Positions 1 to 6,248 of a stretch of 10,035 bases of DNA are shown in pieces. Source of the DNA: Vulcanimicrobiota bacterium (GTDB taxonomy: Bacteria; Vulcanimicrobiota; Xenobia; Xenobiales; JADMJV01); the NCBI GenBank assembly GCA_023447635.1, contig JAEXNA010000095.1:1-10035 (forward strand), given 5' to 3'. A program made the translations under genes and the position numbers. Under the pieces are notes generated by a model that searched no databases, was not told where the DNA came from, and saw only the letters and a program-made list of their open reading frames with translations. Each line of letters begins with the position of its first letter. Positions within the stretch are counted from its first letter, which is position 1.

Positions 1-185
1 CTATTTCCGCCCTCCAGAAGCGACATTCTTCTGAAATACACCTGGTATTAGGCGGCGAATCTCACTCCTGGAGGACGAAAATATTCTTCGTGTAGCAACG
101 AAAGTCCAATTGATGACACGCCCTAGCCCAATTCTGGCCCAGTCTGGAATCAATCAACCAGGACGAACGTCCGACCCTGAAGCGA

Positions 186-214
186 TTGACAGTGATTCAC
201 CTACGGTGAATAAT
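186..214 (+). promoter_or_regulatory. sigma70-type promoter of the hybrid histidine kinase
   Basis: A perfect -35 hexamer TTGACA (186-191) is followed by a 17-nt spacer and AATAAT (209-214), a 5/6 match to the -10 consensus. Transcription should begin near 220-222, which would put the ribosome binding site (GGAGG, 222-226) almost at the 5' end of the message and leave a very short leader. The match and spacing are seen in the sequence; activity is inferred. Confidence 0.6.
195..211. promoter_or_regulatory. 17-bp palindrome, candidate operator
   Basis: ATTCACC-TAC-GGTGAAT is a perfect 7-bp inverted repeat with a 3-bp centre. It sits in the promoter spacer and overlaps the first three bases of the -10 element, where a dimeric repressor would block RNA polymerase. 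The symmetry is directly visible; the binding protein is unknown. A short palindrome upstream (GGACG-AA-CGTCC, 161-172) could be a second site but is weaker. Confidence 0.45.
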
Positions 215-234
215 CGACCTCGGAGGAATAGCAC

Positions 235-2166
235 GTGGTCTTGGTGGAGTCGGACTCGTCCTGGAGCGAGTCAAACGGCGCGAGCGTTCTCATGTCCTGG
301 GACGAACTGCGCCACCCGATCTGCCTTCTCTCCGAATCTGGTGTGGTGTCACGTGTCAGTGCGGCCTGGAGCCTGCTGACCAAAGGGGTTGGGGAAACCG
401 CTTGGGTTTGGCGCGAAGGAAGCAACGGTCTGGAACGGTTGCGTTCGGCCGCTGGCAATGGCGATCCGGAAGCTGGACGAACGGCGTCGGCTCTGGAGTC
501 CTTGCTGTCTGGCGCGCGCAGCGACTGGCGCCAGGACCTGCTGCTAACCGTCGGCAACCGCGAGGTAGCGTTTGTCTTCTCGGCCGTAGCCGTGCGCCAG
601 CCCGAGCGAGGCGTCTTGATCTCGCTGATCGAGCGCCGCGAGAGCTCCTCGTCTTCGTCTTCTGGGACCTGCGTGGTCGACAGTCAAGGACGCGTGGTGG
701 CTCAGGACGCCCGTTTCCGTGAACTGATGGGGGCCACCGAGCGCCCGGGAGAGCGACCGCTGCTGTGGGATCTCCTGGCCCGGCGCGATAGCTCGCTGGC
801 GGCGATGCTGCGGGTCACCCTTCCGGCCACCCCTTCTTCTCAACTCGAGTGGCGCTGGCCCTCGGAAGGCGGATGGGTCGAGGTTTGCTGGTACCCGGAA
901 GGCGAGCTGACCCGTCTGGTGTTGAGTCCACGCTCGCCCAGTCAGGCTCAGACTCTGCGTCAGCAAGAGCTGCCCCCGGACCTCGAGGCGGCTGGCGAAC
1001 AGCGAAAGCTGGACGGGATCCGTCGCCTGGCGGGTGGGGTCGCCCACGATTTCAACAACCGACTGAGCGAGATTCTGGGTAACGCCGAGCTAGCTTTGGC
1101 GGCCAACGGGCTCAGCGATGAGGCGCGTCAGGCGTTCGAGAACATCGTGGGGTCAGCGAACCGCTCGGCGGTCCTGGTCAAACAGCTGCTGGCCTTTGCC
1201 CGACAGGACACCATCGTGCCCAAAACGTTGGGGCTGAACCAGGCGGTCGACGACCTGCTGAAGCTGCGTCAAGAGTTGGCGAATCAGAAGGTACGCCTGA
1301 GCTGGACGCCGGATCCCCAAGAGCCCCGGGTCAAGGCCGACCCGGCCCAGATCCACGAGATCCTGGAGCAGTTGGTGAACAACGCTCGCGATGCGGTGCT
1401 GGAAGGCGGGGGCGGAGAGATCCGCATCCGAACGGGTCAGCGGCTGGTCGATGCGACCACGGCTCGCCGGTACGTTTCGGTCGAACCGGGGATGTATGCG
1501 GCGCTCGAGGTCAGCGACGACGGCGTCGGCCTGGATGAAGAGCTCGCTTCGCACATCTTCGAACCGTTCTTTACCACCAAGGGTCCTGGCAGCGGGATGG
1601 GCCTTTCCACGGTGGAGGGGATCGTGGGGCAGAACGGCGGCTTCGTCGAGGTCTCCAGCCGGCCCGGCCAGGGCAGCTCGTTTACGATTTCGCTTCCGCT
1701 GCGCGGGGAAGAGTCGGGCGAGCAGCCCTCGCTGCCTCCCACCGCATCCTCCAACCCCTCCGGACCCTCCAACCCCTCCCTCGGAGAGGAGGACGGCTAC
1801 ACCGTGCTGGTGGTCGATGATGAACCGGGGCTGCTGCAGCTGTGCAAACGTCGACTGCAAAAGATGGGCTATCACGTCCTGGTGGCAGCGGGGCCCTTCG
1901 AGGCGCTGGAGGTGGCTCGGAGCCATCCCGGGGTGATCCATCTGCTCTTGAGCGACGTGATGATGCCCGGCATGAACGGACGCGAGCTCAGTGGGCAGCT
2001 CAAGGAGATCCGACCGGACATGAGCGCGGTTTTTATGTCCGGCTACGCGGCCGAGATTCTGAGCCAGAACGGGATGCTCGACGAAGGCGTGCACTTCTTG
2101 CCCAAGCCGTTTGGCGACAAAGAGCTGCGAGAGAAGCTGACGGCCCTGCTGCCGGCCCGGGCTTAG
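235..2166 (+). CDS. Cytoplasmic CckA-like hybrid sensor histidine kinase with C-terminal receiver domain
   Basis: This 643-residue protein should autophosphorylate on a histidine and pass the phosphate to its own receiver. The GTG start has a strong GGAGG 8 nt upstream. There is no signal peptide or membrane segment, so it is probably cytoplasmic. Residues about 20-115 and 145-235 look like two degenerate PAS-type sensor regions, separated by a seven-serine run (137-143). The HisKA H-box GGVAHDFNN places the phosphorylated His at H271. The HATPase domain has the N-box Asn N383, DDGVG starting at D428, FEPFFTTK around 442-449, and GPGSGMGL from G450. A Pro/Ser linker (about 490-520) leads to a complete receiver: acidic pair D528/D529, phosphoacceptor D574, S602 and K624. 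AHDFNN plus a C-terminal receiver is the CckA-type arrangement. No DNA-binding domain or partner phosphotransferase gene is present, so the output is unknown. Residue 276, just after AHDFNN, is Arg where Leu is usual. Confidence 0.93.
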   Translation: MVLVESDSSWSESNGASVLMSWDELRHPICLLSESGVVSRVSAAWSLLTKGVGETAWVWREGSNGLERLRSAAGNGDPEAGRTASALESLLSGARSDWRQDLLLTVGNREVAFVFSAVAVRQPERGVLISLIERRESSSSSSSGTCVVDSQGRVVAQDARFRELMGATERPGERPLLWDLLARRDSSLAAMLRVTLPATPSSQLEWRWPSEGGWVEVCWYPEGELTRLVLSPRSPSQAQTLRQQELPPDLEAAGEQRKLDGIRRLAGGVAHDFNNRLSEILGNAELALAANGLSDEARQAFENIVGSANRSAVLVKQLLAFARQDTIVPKTLGLNQAVDDLLKLRQELANQKVRLSWTPDPQEPRVKADPAQIHEILEQLVNNARDAVLEGGGGEIRIRTGQRLVDATTARRYVSVEPGMYAALEVSDDGVGLDEELASHIFEPFFTTKGPGSGMGLSTVEGIVGQNGGFVEVSSRPGQGSSFTISLPLRGEESGEQPSLPPTASSNPSGPSNPSLGEEDGYTVLVVDDEPGLLQLCKRRLQKMGYHVLVAAGPFEALEVARSHPGVIHLLLSDVMMPGMNGRELSGQLKEIRPDMSAVFMSGYAAEILSQNGMLDEGVHFLPKPFGDKELREKLTALLPARA

Positions 2167-3065
2167 GCCTCTTCCGTTCGTCGCTCCTGAACTCGTCGTC
2201 GCATCTCTTCTTTCAGCGGGCGGGCGGGGTTGCCCAGGTAGGGCCCTGGCTTGTCCAGCTTGCCCAGAGCCCAGCTCCGCCCCCCGAGCTGAACGCCGCT
2301 GACCAGTTCGGCTTCCGGTCCGACGGCCGACTGACCCGCCAGCACCACGCCGGGGTGCAGTACGGCGTCGCGATCGACCGAGCTTTGCCCTACCAGCAGA
2401 CTGCCGGCTCCGATCTGGCTGCGCGGTCCGACCACCACCAGGTTATCGAATTTGGCACCGGGCTGGACTTTGACGCCGTTGCCCAGCGAGGTGTGCGCCC
2501 CCAGATCGACGGAGGCGCCAAGCTCGGCCTCGTTGCCGATCTGAGCCCAGGGCTCGAGCCGACAGTCCGGCCCCAGCCGAGTTCCCTGGCCGATGCTGAC
2601 GTGGGCGTATAGTCGGCAGCCGGCGCCTAACACGGCGTCTTGGCCCAGGGTGACGAACGCCTGCAGGAAGCAGTCGGGTCCGATCAGGGCCGAGGGGCCG
2701 ACCAGACAGTGCGGCCCGACGTAGGCGGTCGCGTGGATCTGGGGTCGCGGGTCGACCCCGGCGGTGGGGTGCACCCCGGGGGCCGGAATCGCTTCGGGAT
2801 AGAACAGATCAAGGAAGCGGGCGAAGGCGATGCGCGGCTCGGGGTGGACCAGGGCAGGCCCTTCGACCGTCAGCTTGCCGTTGTGCAGCAGCGCTCCCAC
2901 CGGATGCCCTTCGAGAGTGGCCAGGTGGTCAGAGGTTTCGACCATGACCAGGCTGCCCGCGCGCGGATGATCGACCGAGGAGACTCCATCGATGGGCCGA
3001 TCTCCGTCACCAACCAGGGTGCAGCCGGCGGCTTCGGCCAGTTGGGAAAGTGCGATAGGCGGCAT
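2163..3065 (-). CDS. LpxD-like hexapeptide-repeat acyltransferase homologue lacking the catalytic histidine
   Basis: LpxD adds a 3-hydroxyacyl chain to UDP-3-O-acylglucosamine in lipid A synthesis. I place the start at ATG 3065, which has GGAGG 4 nt upstream and gives 300 residues. The frame stays open upstream to 3227, but that extension does not resemble LpxD. The N-terminus (LSQLAEAAGCTLVGDGD, 6-22) and the segment to about residue 90 match the LpxD uridine-binding domain. From about 98 to 270 the protein is a left-handed beta-helix of hexapeptide turns. It ends with a GPYLGNPARPLKEE motif, as in the family, and a short helical tail (E. coli LpxD is 341 residues). The usual IDNxVQIxHNV motif reads FDNLVVVGPRS (206-216), so the catalytic His is replaced by P214, and the TTIDRG and GIAGS segments are also lost. 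It may bind without catalysis, or it may act on another substrate. It could also be classed as a generic hexapeptide transferase. Confidence 0.8.
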   Translation of the reverse strand: MPPIALSQLAEAAGCTLVGDGDRPIDGVSSVDHPRAGSLVMVETSDHLATLEGHPVGALLHNGKLTVEGPALVHPEPRIAFARFLDLFYPEAIPAPGVHPTAGVDPRPQIHATAYVGPHCLVGPSALIGPDCFLQAFVTLGQDAVLGAGCRLYAHVSIGQGTRLGPDCRLEPWAQIGNEAELGASVDLGAHTSLGNGVKVQPGAKFDNLVVVGPRSQIGAGSLLVGQSSVDRDAVLHPGVVLAGQSAVGPEAELVSGVQLGGRSWALGKLDKPGPYLGNPARPLKEEMRRRVQERRTEEA

Positions 3066-3130
3066 GGTTCCTCCGAAAGTCGGGGCCTTGCTCCGTAGGA
3101 AGTGAGGCTCCGTGATACAACTCCGTGGCC

Positions 3131-3228
3131 TTTGGGGCGCCTGGCCCAGCTTCCTGCGGTGCTGGGAGAGGCCGCTCTGGGAAGAGTTCCTCGTGCGGGT
3201 GTTGAACAGCGCGGCGAAGCGCCCCAAA
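3131..3228. other. Nested inverted repeats in the divergent intergenic region (possible structured RNA leader)
   Basis: A perfect 10-bp inverted repeat (TTTGGGGCGC 3131-3140 with GCGCCCCAAA 3219-3228) encloses two further helices. One is CCCAGC/GCTGGG (3145-3150 with 3161-3166, 10-nt loop). The other is GCCGC/GCGGC (3171-3175 with 3211-3215), which contains a GGAA-GAG-TTCC hairpin (3180-3190). This layout is a three-way junction that could fold in a leader RNA of the plus-strand gene at 3307 or of the minus-strand gene at 3065. It matches no RNA family I recognise. Inner stems of this length occur by chance in GC-rich DNA; the outer stem is harder to dismiss. Confidence 0.3.
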
Positions 3229-3306
3229 AGCCTCGTCCTGGCGACCTAGTCGGAAGGCGAGAATCCCGATTCGACTTCGGGGGTTGAAGGGCGCAAAAGG
3301 AGTTCC

Positions 3307-5373
3307 ATGCCACATCGTTTAGCCGGGTCCCGCCCTCATCGCGCAAGCATCAGTTTCTCGCCTCCCAACTACGCTCGCAGGTTCCAGAAAGCGCTCGCTG
3401 CTGCGGCTCTAGCCGGCTGGCTGGTCGTCGGCTCTCCGGCCGTGCTGGCTCAGACGCCGTCGGTCGATCCTCGCGCCACCGTCAGCGCTACCGCTCAGGC
3501 CTATCCGGGCGCGACCTCGGTGCTGCTGCTCGACGACATCCGTTTCGATGTCTTGCCGGACCGCACTCATATCTTTGACGAGCACGACGCTATCCGGGTG
3601 TTGACCCCCGACGGCGTGCTGGAAAACGCCTCGCTGGACCGTATTCTCGATTCGAACGAGTCGTCCATCGAGGTGCTGGTGGCTCGCACCATCAAGGCCG
3701 ACGGCCGGGTGCTGGACGCTCCGCCTGCCGAACTGCAGCCTCTGGCTTCGAAGTCCCAGGTCTACAGTTCGTTCCAGCGTTTCTCGGTGCGCTTCCCCGA
3801 AGTCGAGGTCGGCGACGTGGTCGAGTTCCGCCTGCGCACCACCCACAAGCCGAAGCCGGGTGGACATTTCTGGGCTACCACCTTTGTCGAGAACCCGATG
3901 CCGATCGTGGACTCGTCCTTTGTGGTGACCATCCCCAAGGACGTCCCTTTCCGAGTGGCTACGCCCGGACTGGTGGGCGGAAAGGCCACAGAAGAGACGG
4001 TCTCTATCGACGGTAAAGACTACAAGCGGATGAGCTGGCACGAGTCGAACAAAGAAGCGTTCGTCTACAGCCCTCTGGCGCCGTCGGCGCTGAGCCTGCT
4101 GGGCCGCATCGAGGTCAGCTCGTTCAAGAACTGGAAAGAGGTGGCCGACTTCGTCGGGGCGCGCTGGAAGGAGAACAGCACCATCTCGGAAGGGCTGGCG
4201 CTGCGAGTGGCGGGCTGGACCCCCAACACGGCCGACCCGGTGCAGCGAGCCAAGGCCGTGCTGCGCGAACTGTCGCGCAACCGCAAGGCCGCCTCGTTCC
4301 TATCCGAGGAGCCGGATTTCCACAAACCGTCTCAGGTTTTCCCGGAAGAGGTCGTCTCTATGGCCGACTCCTCGTTGCTGGCCTCGGTAGCGCTATCCTC
4401 GGCCGGGGTGGCCAACATTCCGGTCGCCTCGACCGGACTGTCGATTTCGGCGCTGGACGACGAACTGCCTCACCCCGAAAAGGTCGAGCGGATCGTGCTG
4501 CAGATTCCGCTGCCCGACGGCACCTCGCGCTGGGTCGACCCGGAAGCGCCGGGCTTTCTGCTCAATGAACCGCCGCCCGGCACCTCGGACGCCGCCGCCT
4601 TCAGCTGGGACAGCCGGTTTGCGACGGGCTCGAGCGGACTGCGCGAGTTGACCCCGGTGGCCGCTGTCGCCAACCGCGAAGAGTTGGCCGTGGAAGGTCG
4701 TCTCGAGCGCAGCGGACGGGCCGAACTGACCCTGCAGTTCGACCGCTACGGCGGGTCGGCGCTGAACGCGCGCCAGGCGGCTCGGGATATCAAGGACGGC
4801 GCGCGCGGCGTGCGGGAGCGGGCGCTGGACTCGTTCTTCTCCAACGCCGCCGGCGCTTACGGCGAACGGGCCCGCTTGCTGAGCCGCTTTTTCGAGAGCG
4901 ACCCCGAAGTCAGCGACCCGTTCTCGCTGGCCTTCACCGTGGCCGTACCCGGCTTTGGCGCCACCGAGGGCGATGTCCTGACCGTGCCGCTGCCGCGTTT
5001 CCTTTCGGCCAACATCCGAGCCGCCGTGCTGGAGAAGCAGCGGGTGGTCCCCTTGCGTTTCGACCAGCCGTACCAGCAGGATGTGCGCATCCATCTGATG
5101 TTCCCCGAGGGCAGCACGGTGACGGGCGCCCCGACCCGCATCGAGCGCAATACGCCGGAAGTCGATTTCGTCGCCACCGGACGCGCCGAAGGCAACGAGA
5201 TCTGGTACGTCGGTCGGCTGACCGTGAAGGACCCCTGGGTCGACCCCGCTCACGTGCAGCGCGCTCTCGAGGTGCTGACCAGCGCTATCGAAAGCGAGAA
5301 CACCGAGATCAAGGTGGCTCTGCCGGCCGAAGTCCAGGCCGGAGGCGAAGCGTCCGAGGACGACGAGGGTTGA
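3307..5373 (+). CDS. Exported DUF3857 protein with a degenerate transglutaminase-like domain
   Basis: The ATG start follows AAAAGGAG by 4 nt. Residues 1-48 form a signal peptide with an Arg/Lys n-region, a hydrophobic core of about 29-42, and probable cleavage after VLA48, so the mature protein should be periplasmic or outside the cell. Residues about 65-230 resemble DUF3857 (a beta-rich domain with the pattern 'RVLTPDGVLENAS... VEVGDVVEFRLR'), and the region to about 430 follows the transglutaminase-like domain that normally comes next. The conserved GDCKDKxxLL motif reads VSMADSSLL (350-358), with Ser351 at the Cys position. The expected His is absent, whereas the WxDP motif survives (W409-P412). 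The C-terminal portion is beta-rich and ends in an acidic tail. In active family members this fold is papain-like, so this copy is probably a binding or scaffolding protein. The gene heads the run that includes ispE and overlaps it by 4 nt (TTGA). The domain call comes from reading motifs, not from a profile search. Confidence 0.75.
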   Translation: MPHRLAGSRPHRASISFSPPNYARRFQKALAAAALAGWLVVGSPAVLAQTPSVDPRATVSATAQAYPGATSVLLLDDIRFDVLPDRTHIFDEHDAIRVLTPDGVLENASLDRILDSNESSIEVLVARTIKADGRVLDAPPAELQPLASKSQVYSSFQRFSVRFPEVEVGDVVEFRLRTTHKPKPGGHFWATTFVENPMPIVDSSFVVTIPKDVPFRVATPGLVGGKATEETVSIDGKDYKRMSWHESNKEAFVYSPLAPSALSLLGRIEVSSFKNWKEVADFVGARWKENSTISEGLALRVAGWTPNTADPVQRAKAVLRELSRNRKAASFLSEEPDFHKPSQVFPEEVVSMADSSLLASVALSSAGVANIPVASTGLSISALDDELPHPEKVERIVLQIPLPDGTSRWVDPEAPGFLLNEPPPGTSDAAAFSWDSRFATGSSGLRELTPVAAVANREELAVEGRLERSGRAELTLQFDRYGGSALNARQAARDIKDGARGVRERALDSFFSNAAGAYGERARLLSRFFESDPEVSDPFSLAFTVAVPGFGATEGDVLTVPLPRFLSANIRAAVLEKQRVVPLRFDQPYQQDVRIHLMFPEGSTVTGAPTRIERNTPEVDFVATGRAEGNEIWYVGRLTVKDPWVDPAHVQRALEVLTSAIESENTEIKVALPAEVQAGGEASEDDEG

Positions 5374-6248
5374 GACTAACGGCTCCCGCCAAGATCAACC
5401 TGACGCTGGAAGTCACCGGCGTCGAGGCCAACGGATACCACACGCTCGACACCCTTTTTGCCTGGCTAGAGCTGCACGACAGCCTGACCATCGAAAAGGC
5501 GTCGGAAACGACCCTGGAGATGGAAGCCGACGGGGTCGACACCTCTTTGGTCACGGCTGACGAGAACAACCTGGTGCTGAAGGCGCTTCGGGCGTTGGAG
5601 GCCCATGCGGGGCGTGCTTTACCGACCCGTTTCCGCTTGACCAAGCGGATTCCGGCCGGAGGTGGCCTGGGGGGAGGCAGCGCGGACGCCGCGGCGGCCC
5701 TGGTCGGGCTGCCTCGTCTGCATGGCGTCGAGGTGTCGTCCGAGCAGCTGCAGGCGATGGCGGCTCGCCTGGGGGCCGACGTGGCTTTTGGCCTTCGCGG
5801 CGGCTTTGCTCGGGGGACACGCTACGGCGATGTCCTCGAGCAGCTCGCCTTACCGTCCGAGCTTGGCCAGGCCACCCTGGTGCTCCTGGCGCCCGGATTC
5901 CCTTGTCCTACCCCGATAGTCTACGGAGCCTGGGACCAGACGCCGAGCCGAGTGGCCCAGGGGGCCAGCGAGCGCTTTCTCGGTGCTCCTAGCGGGTCCC
6001 GGCTGGCGGAGATCCGCAACGACCTGCAGGCGCCCGCCGAGTCGCTTTTCCCCTTGCTCACCGAACTGCGGGCCGAGATGGAAGGCTGCGGCCTGCAGGC
6101 GGTGACCCTGAGCGGAAGCGGTTCGACCCTGTTCGGCTTCTGGACGGGGGAGGGGAGCCTGGAGGGAATTGTGGAGAGGCTGAGCGGACGAGGTAAGGTG
6201 ATGGTGACGCGATTGAGAGCAGAGGAGCGCGATGAGCTTGACGTCTGA
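5370..6248 (+). CDS. ispE: 4-diphosphocytidyl-2-C-methyl-D-erythritol kinase
   Basis: IspE phosphorylates the 2-hydroxyl of CDP-methylerythritol in the cytoplasmic MEP pathway to isoprenoids. The 292-residue length is normal for this GHMP kinase. Conserved motifs are all present: PAKINLTLEV with the catalytic Lys K8, the glycine-rich ATP loop PAGGGLGGGSADAAAAL (95-111), the catalytic Asp D137 in LGADVAF (usually GADVPFF, so Pro is replaced by Ala139), and the third motif SGSGSTLF (248-255). The TTG start at 5370 overlaps the preceding TGA as TTGA. It is chosen because translation from it gives the family's typical N-terminus immediately. GAGG at 5356-5359 can serve as a ribosome site, and coupling to the upstream gene is likely. 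The 3' end overlaps the next gene by 17 nt. Confidence 0.95.
   Translation: MRLTAPAKINLTLEVTGVEANGYHTLDTLFAWLELHDSLTIEKASETTLEMEADGVDTSLVTADENNLVLKALRALEAHAGRALPTRFRLTKRIPAGGGLGGGSADAAAALVGLPRLHGVEVSSEQLQAMAARLGADVAFGLRGGFARGTRYGDVLEQLALPSELGQATLVLLAPGFPCPTPIVYGAWDQTPSRVAQGASERFLGAPSGSRLAEIRNDLQAPAESLFPLLTELRAEMEGCGLQAVTLSGSGSTLFGFWTGEGSLEGIVERLSGRGKVMVTRLRAEERDELDV

Noticed and set aside
1..95. Short open stretches at the left edge that could be the end of an upstream gene
   Set aside because: All three plus-strand frames stop within 95 bases and none shows a recognisable C-terminus; nothing decides between them.
1153..2094. Long minus-strand open frame opposite the kinase gene
   Set aside because: It lies antisense to highly conserved kinase and receiver motifs and its translation has no domain-like features. 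Long shadow frames are expected in GC-rich coding DNA.
3066..3227. N-terminal extension of the LpxD-like frame to 3227
   Set aside because: The 54 extra residues do not resemble LpxD. ATG 3065 has a good ribosome site and gives the family's normal N-terminus.
3265..3281. Hairpin with a 5-bp stem and a 7-nt loop TTCGACT, matching the tRNA T-arm consensus TTCRANY
   Set aside because: The bases that follow (GGTTGAA) find no matching acceptor strand upstream, no anticodon arm with a 7-nt loop is in place, and there is no CCA. It is probably chance, or at most a tRNA fragment.
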